From IMG/VR virus record IMGVR_UViG_3300016457_000773, positions 1 to 47,609 of that record: 47,609 bases of DNA, one strand, 5' to 3'. The DNA is from a virus. The translations under genes were made by a program, and so were the position numbers. The notes beneath the pieces are model-generated. The model did no database searches, had not been told where the DNA came from, and saw only the letters and a list, made by a program, of their open reading frames with translations. Of this stretch, positions 8,548 through 18,630 are shown in pieces (within the stretch, counting starts at the first letter, position 1; the number at the start of each line of letters is the position of its first letter).

Positions 8548-11500
8548 TCACCTCGATAATTGTACTTCACCAGTTTCAATAGCTTCATTAACAACATTTA
8601 CTATTTTTCTTCCTAACATTTCACCAGCTTCTTCTATATCAGAGCCCATAAGCATCGTATCCGCATTCAAATTAAGAGATATATTCACTGTTGGAGCAGT
8701 TGTTGGATTAGTCAATGTAACTCCATAATTAGGTAAATTAGTTGTAGTATTTACACCAGGTACATAAGAACCCATAGGATTATATGCAACGTTTCCTTGA
8801 GTAGTAGTTGCTCCTATATAACCTTGTTCAATAGCCTGTGCTCTTACTTCAGCAGCAGCTTCAATCTTGGCAGCTTTCAAACCATAACTTCTTGCAAGTT
8901 GCAAGAATGGAGAAGAACCAGCACCTGCTAATATAGCTAATGCAGCATATTTAGCAGCACCCAGAAAATCTCCTTTTAACGCTAACTTAGCAGCCTCAAA
9001 AGCCATTTCAACTCCTTGCATAGCGAGGAATTGTGCAAGATGTTCTGCAAACTGCTGCCTCATTCTTAACCAATAAACTCTTCTATCCGCTTCTTCTTTA
9101 ACTCGTAAAGCTTGCATTTTTCGTTGATAAGTTTCCTGGTCTATTAACCCGTATTTAAGCTGTTCTTGCAACTTTACTCTTTCAGCGGCATATTGAATTT
9201 CGAGATTATGAAATCCTTTCATTATTTCTATATATTGAGCTATACCAGATTTAGCTATTTCAGCCATTATTTGCCATCTAATTGTCTCCGCAGTAGCTAA
9301 TGCGTCGGTAATAGACTTTTGTCGATCTAATAACGCATCTTTCTCTGCTTGGGACATCTTAGACATGTCAATAGAACGTAACTTAGCTAATTCTTCTCCA
9401 AGTCCTCTTTCAATTTTCATTACAGAGAAAAATTGCCCAAATAACTCTTTACCACCAGAAATACCGAGCATTTCGAGACTACCGCCAAGTAAATTAAAGA
9501 ATCCTTGAGCTAAAATATCTTTATTTTGCCGCTTTTGTAATTCGTTAACATAATTATTAATTAATTCTTGTACTGCAAATTCGATACTTCCACGAAAATC
9601 AACACTTTCAAAACCAGGAGCACCTTCAAATAAATTTTTTAATTCAAAAATCCCCTTAACTTTTTCTTCAACTTCTTGACCTGAAATACCGACTTGTTCT
9701 ACAAGATATTTAAATAAATCATTATATTCAAGCTTTTCCGAAGATATAATATCTTTTATATTATCTATCCACAAACTTTTTCTATAATCTAACAATGCTT
9801 TCTGATATCGCATATAAGCTCTAATACCACCATACTTCATTACATAGGGTTCTAACCTCTGAAAAAGCTGTTCTATTCGTTTTCTACGTTCTTCCTCTTC
9901 TCTTATTTTTATTCTTAAATAATATTCTTCTCTCAAGGCATTTAGAATTTGTTGCAAATTAGCATTCTTTTCCTCATCTAACGAATTCTGAATAGCCTTC
10001 AGTTCTGCAATTTGGGAATTTAAATCTGCAATAACTTTATCATATTGTGCTTGAAGCTCAGCCTTCATACCTAATTCATCAGCTAATTTACTAATCATAT
10101 CATAAAATCTGTGTATTCTCTTCTGTTCATCAGAAATTTCCTTTATTTTCCTGCTAATAGCATCTAATTGAGTATTATATTTATTTGTCCATTCTACTCT
10201 TTCTTTAGCTATTTTCTGTGAAAATTCAGTATAAGCAGAAATATCTCTTAAATTTCTTAATGTTTCAATATATCTTTGACGTTCTTCCGTTTCTCTCCTA
10301 ATACTATCTCTAAACTGTTTAGATTTATCAATAAATTCAGTAACATCATCAGTATATTTCTGTAAGGATTGCCCCCATTCTTGAAACATTTGTTGCATTT
10401 GTAATTGTTTCAATTCCTGTAAAACTTCCTCAGCTTCCCTCATTGATTTAAGAAGATTTACCGTTCTTAATAAAGCACGTGCCCAGTTATTTATAATTTC
10501 AGCTTGCCCACCAGCTTCTTTAGTTAGCTGAATAAGCTTTTGCAATTTTTCAGGTAACTTAGGAGCTTCAAGACTCATCTTGCTAACTTCTTTAAGAAGG
10601 TCAATCCATTTAGTTGCTTCTGGAAGACCTGCTTTTTCACGAACCAATCTTGTCCAGGCTTCTGGCAATCCCGCACTAACTATATCAAATTTATCCATAG
10701 TTTCCATAAGCGAACCAACTGCTTCTTTCAGTCCTTTAAAATAAGAAGTAGCTTTCTTAAAAGCAGACTCAGACTTAATATCTAATTCAGTGAGTCCTCT
10801 AATAGTTTCTATCATACTCTGCCTAAATGTCTGAAATGCAGAAGCCATATCCTTAGCCAATCCTATAAAATTCGTAGTTTGAATAGAAATTTTTAACTTC
10901 TCTATTTCTTCTCTTGCATCTCCCACCATTTTCTTCACTTCATCTGACATCTGCGGAATAGCTCCAGTATCCTCATAGACTATTTTTAAAACCTCATCCC
11001 AGGCTTTCAATTGGTCTATACTACTTCTAAAGATTACTTCATTAGTTTTTGCACTTCGTATTAGAATTTTTCCATTTTCAGTTAACTCCACTCCAGAAGC
11101 TCGTAAACTCTTTAAAGTTTCCCCATAAGCATCTTCCATTTCTTTTAAAGAACTCTTTATTCTTGCTATCTCCCTATCAATTGACCATTCTTTAAATACA
11201 AATAAAAGCTCCTTTCCTATTTCTTTTCTTCTCTGCTGCAAAACTTCCAATTGCCTTAAAGTTTCAAAATATTCTGCAAGCGAAGGCATTCCTGGTTGCT
11301 TTTCCCTTTTTCGTAATTCTTCTATCTTTCCTAAAACATCGTTAATTGTTTCATAATTATTTTTTAAATCTTTGACAAGTTGTAATCTTTTATTCTCTAT
11401 GGCAGCTAATTCTTTCTGTTTTCTAATTATATCTGACACTTTATAAAGAACTGCTGTAAGCAATGTTATAATAAGTGAAATTGTTCCGAATGCTTTAAAA

Positions 11501-14094
11501 GGAACTTTTGTTAAGGCTCTACCAAGTATAGTAAATGCAGTAGCTGACTTATGAGTAGCTTTTTCCATCGCAATAGCTGCCAAAACTCCTTTTTCCATAC
11601 TTTTAGTATAGGCACGAGTTAAAGCCATTGTAGTCCTCATTATTATTATAAAACTAAATAACCAAGTGCTAAGAGAACTGCCAGCTACTTTTACATCTAC
11701 TAAAACTTTAGCAAATTTTGAGAATAGATAAAGCGTAGGAGCTAAATAAACCTGACCTAACTCAAAAAGTGCTTTACCTAATGTAGTAACTACTTTAAAT
11801 ACATTAACTAATGAATCCCCAACTTCCCTTGCATATACTCGAATAAGTCCTTTATTCTTATTAAAAGTATCTCTTAAATTTTCAACAAGTGCCATATAAA
11901 ATTTGGTTAATTGCTGCATTACTGGCATTATAGCTTCGCCAATAGCAACTTTTAATTCATAAGTACGAGTTTTCAAAATAGCTAACTGCCCCGACAAAGT
12001 TTGTAACATTTTAGCTCGCATACCTTCGAATTGTAATGCTTTCTTGGTAAAAAGGATCATTAAAGCATTAGCCTGCCCTACTTTTTGAACTAAATCTTTA
12101 TTATTTCGCAATAATGTACTGATGTTATCAAGCACACCAGCAGAATCTGTTAACTGAGAACGCATTTCTTTAATACCCTGCGTATATGCCACAATATTCT
12201 CGCCAGCAGTAAATGCAGCTCTACCATTAGCCAGAGCAGCATCCTTCATTGCTTCAAGGTTTTCAACTACCAAATCTATATCAGCACCAATAGAAAGCAA
12301 ATTCTTTAATGCCTGTGCAGCATCAGAAAATCCTATAATACCATCAGCGGTTAATTTATTCATTGCATCTCTTACTTTCGATAAACTAATTCCGAAATTC
12401 GTTGCTATTGTTGTTAATGCCATACTCCTTTTCTGTGCCTCTGCTGCCATTTCCATATACTGCTTCATACTTCTTATCAAACCAGCAAAGGCAAATGACA
12501 ATACTAACAATCTATTACGCCATCTGGAAAATACTCTAAATAATCCTGTCGTAGCACCGCCAAGCCGTACAATATCAGAACTTAATTCTTTATTCGATAA
12601 TCCCAACGTTGAAGTGGCTTTAGCAGTACGCATTGCCTCTCCAGCTAAAAGCTTTAATTGATTAATCACTTTCCTTAATTCAGGACCTTTTGCCTGACTG
12701 GAAAGCAATCTATTAATTCGAATCATATATTGACTTATTCTGGCAAGCTCCTTTTCTCTTAACTTTTCTAATTCAATAACTTCTCTCGAAGCTTCCTGAA
12801 CAACTTCAATAGGGGCTTTTTGCTGTATCAATAGGTTAAGGGCTTTTTTCTTTTTTGCTACTTCCTGATCATAATAGGTATTAATTAATCGTTCTGTTTC
12901 TGCAAGACTTCTAACTATTGTACGAATATCTTCATTAACCTGATATAAAGATTTTCGGGTATCTATTGTCACACCAGCAACTGCTATCAAATGCTTTTCC
13001 TGTGCTATTTGAGCAGAAGTCATTGCTTCTCTCGTTTTACGTAATCTATTAATCTCAGCTTCCTTTTTAAGCATCTGATTGACTATTTTAGTATATGGAT
13101 CAGATTGCAACTCTTTATTAATCGAAATAGCTTGTTTTCTTATTTTTTCAAGTTCTCTATTTCTTTGCTTTTCAAGATTTAAAATAGTCTTTGTTTGAGC
13201 TTGAATTTCGCTTAAAGGTCTTCCTTTACGAAGTAAAATAGCTAATCCTTCTTTAGCATATCGTATTTCTCTATCATACAATTGAATAATTTCACTTTCA
13301 CTTTGCTTTAACTCTTCAACTTTTAGCTGAATATCTGAAGACATTTTATAATACTCATTATTCTTATCTATCAGAATACCTGCAATACTAATCATTTCTT
13401 TATGATGAGCTTTCATACGTTCATATCTTTTAACGAGCATATCACCAAGAGTAACTCTGGTATTCATTGTAGCAGTTAAATTTTCTTCTATTCCAGACAA
13501 CGCAGTCATTAATTGCTTTACCCGTTCTATATCTTCAACAACTCCTCTCATTCTGTCTCTAATATGCTGAACTTTGCTGGCAAATTCTTCAACAGGTATT
13601 AAACCTTCAGACATTCTGGTAAATAATCTATTTATCTGAGCCTGCAATCTATTAATCTCTCTTGTTCCATATCTGGCAACTAATGCTTCTCCAGAACCTC
13701 TTATAGTAGCGCCAGCACCTGGTAATCCTCTGCCAATAAACCGAGGAGTTCCCATTGCCATTACTTTTATCTTATTATGAGTCTTATCAAGCTCAGAAAC
13801 CAATCCTTCGTATAAAGTGCCTATATCTTGGGCATATTCTCTTGCAATATTAGATATACGTGCCCCTAATCCACGTAACCCCGATATCAAATCCTTTCGC
13901 TTAGTTACGGTAGCTAATCTTTCAAAAGCAGCTTCTAATTTATTAAGAGAATTACCTATTTTAGATGAAAACTTAGCATATTCTCTATTGACAGAAGATA
14001 TATTAGTAATAGCAAACTTTTTAAATTCATCAATAGCTTTTAGAGCATGAGCAAAATCTCCTACTGCTACTAATCGTAAAATTTCTTCATTCAA
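8548..14094 (-). CDS. Tape measure protein, 1848 aa
   Basis: This is the longest gene in the window and lies directly after the frameshifted chaperone pair, the standard tape measure position. It is mostly alpha-helical with long coiled coils (about 100-560 and 930-1500), two hydrophobic stretches near 800-900 (around LFSFIIIMRTTMAL and ISLIITLLTAVLY), and a small-residue-rich C-terminal part (LAILAGAGSSPFLQL). At about 0.15 nm per residue it predicts a tail near 270-280 nm. The C-terminus (NISLNLNADTMLMGSDIEE) is the usual beta/turn end. No lytic transglycosylase or peptidase domain was evident. Confidence 0.9.
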   Translation of the reverse strand: MNEEILRLVAVGDFAHALKAIDEFKKFAITNISSVNREYAKFSSKIGNSLNKLEAAFERLATVTKRKDLISGLRGLGARISNIAREYAQDIGTLYEGLVSELDKTHNKIKVMAMGTPRFIGRGLPGAGATIRGSGEALVARYGTREINRLQAQINRLFTRMSEGLIPVEEFASKVQHIRDRMRGVVEDIERVKQLMTALSGIEENLTATMNTRVTLGDMLVKRYERMKAHHKEMISIAGILIDKNNEYYKMSSDIQLKVEELKQSESEIIQLYDREIRYAKEGLAILLRKGRPLSEIQAQTKTILNLEKQRNRELEKIRKQAISINKELQSDPYTKIVNQMLKKEAEINRLRKTREAMTSAQIAQEKHLIAVAGVTIDTRKSLYQVNEDIRTIVRSLAETERLINTYYDQEVAKKKKALNLLIQQKAPIEVVQEASREVIELEKLREKELARISQYMIRINRLLSSQAKGPELRKVINQLKLLAGEAMRTAKATSTLGLSNKELSSDIVRLGGATTGLFRVFSRWRNRLLVLSFAFAGLIRSMKQYMEMAAEAQKRSMALTTIATNFGISLSKVRDAMNKLTADGIIGFSDAAQALKNLLSIGADIDLVVENLEAMKDAALANGRAAFTAGENIVAYTQGIKEMRSQLTDSAGVLDNISTLLRNNKDLVQKVGQANALMILFTKKALQFEGMRAKMLQTLSGQLAILKTRTYELKVAIGEAIMPVMQQLTKFYMALVENLRDTFNKNKGLIRVYAREVGDSLVNVFKVVTTLGKALFELGQVYLAPTLYLFSKFAKVLVDVKVAGSSLSTWLFSFIIIMRTTMALTRAYTKSMEKGVLAAIAMEKATHKSATAFTILGRALTKVPFKAFGTISLIITLLTAVLYKVSDIIRKQKELAAIENKRLQLVKDLKNNYETINDVLGKIEELRKREKQPGMPSLAEYFETLRQLEVLQQRRKEIGKELLFVFKEWSIDREIARIKSSLKEMEDAYGETLKSLRASGVELTENGKILIRSAKTNEVIFRSSIDQLKAWDEVLKIVYEDTGAIPQMSDEVKKMVGDAREEIEKLKISIQTTNFIGLAKDMASAFQTFRQSMIETIRGLTELDIKSESAFKKATSYFKGLKEAVGSLMETMDKFDIVSAGLPEAWTRLVREKAGLPEATKWIDLLKEVSKMSLEAPKLPEKLQKLIQLTKEAGGQAEIINNWARALLRTVNLLKSMREAEEVLQELKQLQMQQMFQEWGQSLQKYTDDVTEFIDKSKQFRDSIRRETEERQRYIETLRNLRDISAYTEFSQKIAKERVEWTNKYNTQLDAISRKIKEISDEQKRIHRFYDMISKLADELGMKAELQAQYDKVIADLNSQIAELKAIQNSLDEEKNANLQQILNALREEYYLRIKIREEEERRKRIEQLFQRLEPYVMKYGGIRAYMRYQKALLDYRKSLWIDNIKDIISSEKLEYNDLFKYLVEQVGISGQEVEEKVKGIFELKNLFEGAPGFESVDFRGSIEFAVQELINNYVNELQKRQNKDILAQGFFNLLGGSLEMLGISGGKELFGQFFSVMKIERGLGEELAKLRSIDMSKMSQAEKDALLDRQKSITDALATAETIRWQIMAEIAKSGIAQYIEIMKGFHNLEIQYAAERVKLQEQLKYGLIDQETYQRKMQALRVKEEADRRVYWLRMRQQFAEHLAQFLAMQGVEMAFEAAKLALKGDFLGAAKYAALAILAGAGSSPFLQLARSYGLKAAKIEAAAEVRAQAIEQGYIGATTTQGNVAYNPMGSYVPGVNTTTNLPNYGVTLTNPTTAPTVNISLNLNADTMLMGSDIEEAGEMLGRKIVNVVNEAIETGEVQLSR

Positions 14095-14101
14095 CCCATC
14101 A

Positions 14102-15102
14102 TCACCTACCCTGTTTTGAAGAAGCTTTTTTCATTTTAGATAATTGCATATTTTGATATTTTGCTTCTGCTGCTCTTATTGCATCAAATGCATCAATAAT
14201 AAATTCGGGTTGGTCAAGATATCCACCAGCAAATGGTAATACATGATATTTACTTGCAGCCGTTTCAAGAGATACTAACCATTCGTGGAATGGGTCGAAC
14301 AAACCTACTGCACATACAGGTTCACCATTCAACCCTATACGTAAATACACAGAATTTAATACATCAGTCACAAGCTTATTTGGCATAAAATCATGCACTC
14401 TCATAATCAATTCACACACATCCTTTTTAGTTACCATTCGTTTTTCCCATTCCACTATCTTGCCATTAGAATCCAATATCGGAAATCTCAAGAACTGTTC
14501 CTTATCTCTCAAAAAACATACTCTACCTTTATACCGTTCCTTTTTCATACAATACAAACAATCAAACTCCAAAGAACTCTCCTGGTTATCAGCCCGCCAT
14601 AGGCTGAAAGTAACCAGGAGTTCTAATATTTTTTTTCAATGTTTCCCAGCTTACTAACATCAGAAGCAACATTCATAATCTCACGAATAGCAGCATCATC
14701 AAGTTCTCGATATACATCAATAATCATATCTTCGGTTTCAATAAGGGGCACATAATAATCAACATATTCGTTGCCATCGTCATCTACATATTTAACTTCT
14801 TTAGCCTTTTCTTTAATATTCGGATGCTTCTCATAATATTCATCAGAAAAGGCAAAATTTTCAATCTTTTTAACAACCGTCTTAAAAGCTACTATATTGG
14901 CATTATCTGCCATTTTAACATCCATATCCCTTGTACCATCGCCTCTTTCAATAATAGCCTTAACATAATATCTGGTAATCATATTCGAATCATGCCCCTT
15001 TCTCGGCTTAATCCAGAATATGGTCTGTCTGTCTTTCGGAAGATTTAAGTCCCTTTCCAATACATAAGGTAAAACTTGGGTTGAAGAAATTCCCTTAGCC
15101 AT
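14102..15102 (-). CDS. Tail assembly chaperone long form, made by -1 ribosomal frameshift
   Basis: The short chaperone ORF (14623-15102) ends in GAA AAA AAA TAT TAG. A -1 slip on the eight-A run (T8 on the + strand at 14629-14636) continues in frame, without a stop, into the ORF ending at 14102. The product would be 333 aa: 158 residues of the short form, 19 linker residues, then 156 residues. A strong hairpin begins 5 nt after the slip site. Tail chaperone pairs (lambda G/GT type) are made this way in many long-tailed phages and sit between tube and tape measure, as here. The downstream ORF also has a TTG codon at 14570-14572 with AGGAG 6 nt upstream, so independent initiation is possible but less likely. 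Confidence 0.8.
14574..14636 (-). promoter_or_regulatory. Programmed -1 frameshift signal: A8 slippery run plus hairpin
   Basis: Read on the minus strand: the slippery run is eight A (14636-14629, in frame as GAA AAA AAA), followed by a 5-nt spacer TATTA and a hairpin at 14623-14574. The outer stem GAACTCCTGGTTA pairs with TAACCAGGAG-AG-TTC (a 2-nt bulge), and an inner stem TCAGCC pairs with GGCTGA around the loop TATGGCG. The zero-frame TAG lies between slip site and stem. Slippery heptamer, short spacer and stable stem are the three parts of a bacterial -1 frameshift site. Confidence 0.8.
14623..15102 (-). CDS. Tail assembly chaperone short form, 159 aa
   Basis: The normal-frame product lies between the tail tube gene (4-nt gap) and the tape measure. 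It is acidic in its C-terminal half, with a helical end (DDAAIREIMNVASDVSKLGN) just before the slip site. I recognise no named domain, but position, size and the frameshift signal at its 3' end identify it as the G-type chaperone that coats the tape measure during tail assembly. The ATG follows GGAGGATAAGCT, a good Shine-Dalgarno. Most ribosomes should stop at the TAG at 14623-14625, giving an excess of short over long form. Confidence 0.8.
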   Translation of the reverse strand: MAKGISSTQVLPYVLERDLNLPKDRQTIFWIKPRKGHDSNMITRYYVKAIIERGDGTRDMDVKMADNANIVAFKTVVKKIENFAFSDEYYEKHPNIKEKAKEVKYVDDDGNEYVDYYVPLIETEDMIIDVYRELDDAAIREIMNVASDVSKLGNIEKKY

Positions 15103-15105
15103 AGC

Positions 15106-16326
15106 TTATCCTCCTTTGTTTATTCCTATTGTTATCGGCTGGCGGATAATAACCGCTTGTTCTCCACCAGCACCTGTTCCATCAATATGAGCTTCGCTCA
15201 ATTTGATAGTATTATCATCAATGATGTCGGAAATCTTATATAATTTAATAGAATTAGTCGAATCTTTCATTAAAATTTTATCTCCAGGAAAAACATTGCC
15301 TGTTAAAGTAATATCAGTTGCTAAAGTTAAAGATACAATTGTTGCATCAGAAGAATCCACTTGCCATTCCTGTATTTTGTTATCAAAAAACGAAAAAGAA
15401 GAATCTTCAACTGTATAAAATACAATCGTATTAGAATTTCCTTCAGCTATCTCCTGTTCTATATCCACAAGCTTAGCTAAGAAGCTTATAGAAACTGTTG
15501 GTGAATATAAAGAATCCCAATATATACAAATTCTTACTACTTTCGTTTCCTCAGCATAATTTAGAAATACATCATCATTATAATCAGTGCTACTATTTTC
15601 TCTCGGACAACGTAATCTCCCATCGCTTGCAACCTTGCCAAGAGTATAGCGTTTAATGTATTCATTATTATAATAACGAGGTTTGATATTATTACGAATA
15701 TTCAATGCTAAAGACTCTATATCAAAATCCTGTAAAGCAGTATAAGAATCTCCTATTTTAGATACTACTTGCCTTTTAAGCAAACTACCTTCTGTATCTA
15801 ATGCAAAATCATCGTTAGTACTATCATAATCAGTTTCAAGTCTTCGTGCAGTAAAATTTCCTGTTACTTTAAGGAAATAATCAGACAAATCAAATGTCAA
15901 TGTATCAATAATAGCCCCCGATAATCTCTGACTATCGGTATCTGAATCAGTAAGCTTTCTAATTACTGTCCCCCATACAGAACAGACAGAACCAGAAAGC
16001 TCATAAGAATATGGATAAAACCAAATTGTATCGCCAGTAATATGATAACCTCTTTGAAAGAATAATTTTAATATTGGATATAGAGAAGTTGGTGTAGCAA
16101 CTATTGAAAACGGAATTTTATAAGCATATGCAGATTTTCTATAATTCAATTTATAATGCTTAGCCGATGATCCTCGTAGATACTCATTATCAAGAATAAT
16201 ATTATCAACAGTAAAATCAGGATAATTAGAGAACAATACACCAGTAGCTATATCGCCAGAACATACAACTGGTGTATCTATATTTGATTGAAATCCTATA
16301 ACATATCTTACATCAGCTTTACTCAT
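15106..16326 (-). CDS. Major tail tube protein, 406 aa
   Basis: Beta-rich structural protein encoded directly before the chaperone pair, the usual place of the tail tube gene. Segments such as DTLTFDLSDYFLKVTGNFTA (about 143-162) resemble the tube-fold strand in which a basic-aromatic stretch leads into TGxFTA. The N-terminus (SKADVRYVIGFQSNIDTPV) resembles the start of tube proteins, and PTSLYPILKLFF (78-89) the tube helix. Length is large for a tube protein (commonly 140-350 aa), so an extra C-terminal domain (about 260-406) probably decorates the tail. Start chosen at the ATG in ATGAGTAAAGCTG, which overlaps the end of the HhH gene. Confidence 0.7.
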   Translation of the reverse strand: MSKADVRYVIGFQSNIDTPVVCSGDIATGVLFSNYPDFTVDNIILDNEYLRGSSAKHYKLNYRKSAYAYKIPFSIVATPTSLYPILKLFFQRGYHITGDTIWFYPYSYELSGSVCSVWGTVIRKLTDSDTDSQRLSGAIIDTLTFDLSDYFLKVTGNFTARRLETDYDSTNDDFALDTEGSLLKRQVVSKIGDSYTALQDFDIESLALNIRNNIKPRYYNNEYIKRYTLGKVASDGRLRCPRENSSTDYNDDVFLNYAEETKVVRICIYWDSLYSPTVSISFLAKLVDIEQEIAEGNSNTIVFYTVEDSSFSFFDNKIQEWQVDSSDATIVSLTLATDITLTGNVFPGDKILMKDSTNSIKLYKISDIIDDNTIKLSEAHIDGTGAGGEQAVIIRQPITIGINKGG

Positions 16327-16696
16327 TTATCTCAAAATGCTCCTTTAAAATATTCAAATAGTCTTCTCTTAAATCTACTTCATCATTCTGAAGCATCTCG
16401 ATTAGTTTGTCTTTATCATCCTGGCAAAGTTCAACTAAATAATTCGCAGTCTTTTCTCCAATGCCATCGAGAGCGACAAGTTCATCATATAATAGAGAAC
16501 TTTCTTTTGCTATATTTTCTTCTTTATCATAGATTGCCAATGTTGCAGCTCCACCATATTCTCTTAATTTGCCAAGCAATTCATAAGGAATCTCAACAGG
16601 CTTACCAGCAAAGAAACTATTCCAATCAACTAAATTAGATAATTTCTTTACTTCTTTGCTTATATTAAATAAGTTTATAACAAGAGCTACTTTCAT
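16319..16696 (-). CDS. Small protein with helix-hairpin-helix motif, 125 aa
   Basis: The C-terminal half contains a classic helix-hairpin-helix core, LDGIGEKTANYLVEL (about 76-90), preceded by helices and an acidic C-terminus. HhH motifs bind DNA non-specifically or mediate protein contacts. It lies between the tail terminator and the tail tube, where small tail-completion proteins are found, so a structural or assembly role is as likely as DNA binding. The ATG at 16694-16696 is preceded by GGAGGTGAT at ideal spacing, so I prefer it to an ATG 15 nt upstream. The stop overlaps the next start by 8 nt. Confidence 0.7.
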   Translation of the reverse strand: MKVALVINLFNISKEVKKLSNLVDWNSFFAGKPVEIPYELLGKLREYGGAATLAIYDKEENIAKESSLLYDELVALDGIGEKTANYLVELCQDDKDKLIEMLQNDEVDLREDYLNILKEHFEINE

Positions 16697-16710
16697 TTCT
16701 ATCACCTCCA

Positions 16711-17589
16711 CTAAGCATAATAATATCTTCCATAAGTTTCAAAAGTTATAGTAGTAAAATAAAACCATTTATTTTTACTTTGAAGTGTATCATAACTGAT
16801 ATTGGTTATCATACTGTAATCACAATAGCCTTCTAAATCATAATTAGCCTGCAATACGTCTTTAACTTTTTCCACAATTGAAAGATTATAATTCAAACTC
16901 TGTTCTTTTGGTATTAAATCGGTAACTATACCTATTTCAAAAGTAGTTGTTATTATATCCCAGCCAGCTCTATCGCTCTCATGTCCTCTACTACCAGCAC
17001 CAACTATAATAGCAGGTGCTTTAGTTATCGGAGTAACGGGGGCATCAAGAAAAGTTTTAACAGTAGAATAAGAAGATTTATTTGCTTTAAGAATTGATAA
17101 TAACTTATCCTGTAAATCCTTAGTAGAAATACCATAAGTTGGAGTAGTTCTTTCATTTAACTCAGGGTATTCTTCAAATTGATAACAAGTAATATCTACG
17201 GTACAAGATTGTAATAAACCTCTATTAGTTTCTATCGGCTCTCCATAATTCTCTGTACCAATATCTATATAATAGCATTCTCCATTTATTGTTAAATCGC
17301 TTTTAAAGATATTTATAGATTTATGAATAATAGTCTCAACAGTATCCTTTGCAGCATGAACATCCATCTTTGTATCATAAGCTTCCAAAGTTATTCTTCG
17401 TTGAACTCTATATTTACCATTTGTCAATTCTACAATATATGACTCACTTATCGGCAATATTGCTAATGCTGGTAATATTGAAGCGGGTCCGAGAATACCT
17501 CTTTGCCATGTCTTAACATTATACAAATCAGTATTCTGATATTCTAACAACCGTGTCTTTATAGCCGTTAAAAGACTGCTCATACTCAT
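16711..17589 (-). CDS. Tail terminator-like protein with duplicated domain, 292 aa
   Basis: Two similar halves are visible. Residues 1-140 and 150-292 each start with a helix (LLTAIKTRLLEYQ; LQDKLLSILKANK), continue with a P-x-I-x-V/I strand (PALAILPISES; APAIIVGAGSR), then strands ITLEAYDTK/TFEIGIVTD, a long helix (VETIIHKSINIF; IVEKVKDVLQAN) and a last strand ending Y-x-F-E. This is the alpha/beta order of phage tail terminator (gpU/TrP-like) and tail-completion proteins. Single-domain members are about 120-150 aa, so this is a tandem fusion. It lies between the neck gene and the tube genes, as expected. The 5' end overlaps the upstream gene by 4 nt. Confidence 0.65.
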   Translation of the reverse strand: MSMSSLLTAIKTRLLEYQNTDLYNVKTWQRGILGPASILPALAILPISESYIVELTNGKYRVQRRITLEAYDTKMDVHAAKDTVETIIHKSINIFKSDLTINGECYYIDIGTENYGEPIETNRGLLQSCTVDITCYQFEEYPELNERTTPTYGISTKDLQDKLLSILKANKSSYSTVKTFLDAPVTPITKAPAIIVGAGSRGHESDRAGWDIITTTFEIGIVTDLIPKEQSLNYNLSIVEKVKDVLQANYDLEGYCDYSMITNISYDTLQSKNKWFYFTTITFETYGRYYYA

Positions 17590-18626
17590 GGTAACACTCT
17601 CTTGAATAGTTTAGAAACTGCAACATGCCGAGTACCTAACAATCCAGACCTTTTGATAGCTAATGCAACATTCTTTGGGAAATAAAGCCGATTATTATTA
17701 TCATATGCCCAGAATATAACACGCCCCTTAGCTGATAATGGATTCTGTATGTGGCTTCTATTAATAAGAGAAGTATCTATCTGTTTTACAAACATAACAG
17801 GAACACCAGAAGGTGAGAATTGCTCGGTCATTTTACTTGGATAAATTGCTTTACCATCTTTCATAACTGCGTGAAATTCGCCTATCTTTGGATCATACCA
17901 CCTATAACTATATGCATGCTTACCATCTCTTTTCGTATAATAATACTTAGTCAATGTTGGTGTTGACCATACCGCTAAAGGAATCATCATCATACTACCC
18001 GTTGAAGACCTTCCTGGGTTATTGCGTACTTTTAATCCCATCATAGAAAACAGCACTTGATTAGGTCCCTTATAAGAAGTATGCCAGCCAGTAAAATCAG
18101 GATGTGTTTTAGTTGGCATACGTGCTGAAATCTCATAAGCAACAGATTTTTCTGACTCTATTTTTTTAACTTTAAAATTATTAATAACTCTTTCCATTAA
18201 ACTATCATCATAAAAACTATGCCTATCAACAGGCATATATCCTTTACCTAATTCTTTCCATAAAGCACGTCTTGCTAATCTACCTGAAGATAACGGTTGC
18301 CATTTACTACCTCTCAAATTCTGCCGAAACGCCTGTTTTAAATATTCTAATAATTTATTCATTCGTTCTTCGAGATTTTTTGAAGCTCTAAACAATACAA
18401 ATTCTGAAGCCTTTTTTGTACGTAAAGCATCTCTTGTCCATGTCATCCAGCTTCTAACCTGTGTAATATCTTCACCTGCTTCTGAAACAAGTTTAACTGG
18501 AGATATGTGTTCTGCTCGTATAGTTGTAATCTCAGCTCTACGTGGAGTACGTTTCGCACCAGAAACTGGAAGCATTGTCGATTGAACCTCTATTTGCAAT
18601 CCCAACTGTCCTCTCAATCTTGCCAT
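17586..18626 (-). CDS. Neck/tail-connector protein, 346 aa
   Basis: This gene sits between a candidate head-tail adaptor and the tail terminator, where HK97-gp10/lambda Z-like connector proteins lie. The protein is basic (many R and K) with a helical middle (KKASEFVLFRASKNLEERMNK, around 72-92, then EYLKQAF) and an aromatic, beta-rich C-terminal half. I see no sure domain match. The size exceeds usual gp10-like proteins (about 110-200 aa). Function is inferred from gene order only. Its stop overlaps the next start by 4 nt, indicating translational coupling. Confidence 0.55.
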   Translation of the reverse strand: MARLRGQLGLQIEVQSTMLPVSGAKRTPRRAEITTIRAEHISPVKLVSEAGEDITQVRSWMTWTRDALRTKKASEFVLFRASKNLEERMNKLLEYLKQAFRQNLRGSKWQPLSSGRLARRALWKELGKGYMPVDRHSFYDDSLMERVINNFKVKKIESEKSVAYEISARMPTKTHPDFTGWHTSYKGPNQVLFSMMGLKVRNNPGRSSTGSMMMIPLAVWSTPTLTKYYYTKRDGKHAYSYRWYDPKIGEFHAVMKDGKAIYPSKMTEQFSPSGVPVMFVKQIDTSLINRSHIQNPLSAKGRVIFWAYDNNNRLYFPKNVALAIKRSGLLGTRHVAVSKLFKRVLP

Positions 18627-18630
18627 AATA

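Noticed and set aside
14102-14572. Separate gene with a TTG start
   Set aside because: AGGAG precedes the TTG, but the -1 frameshift signal explains the arrangement better; kept as an alternative in the fusion entry.
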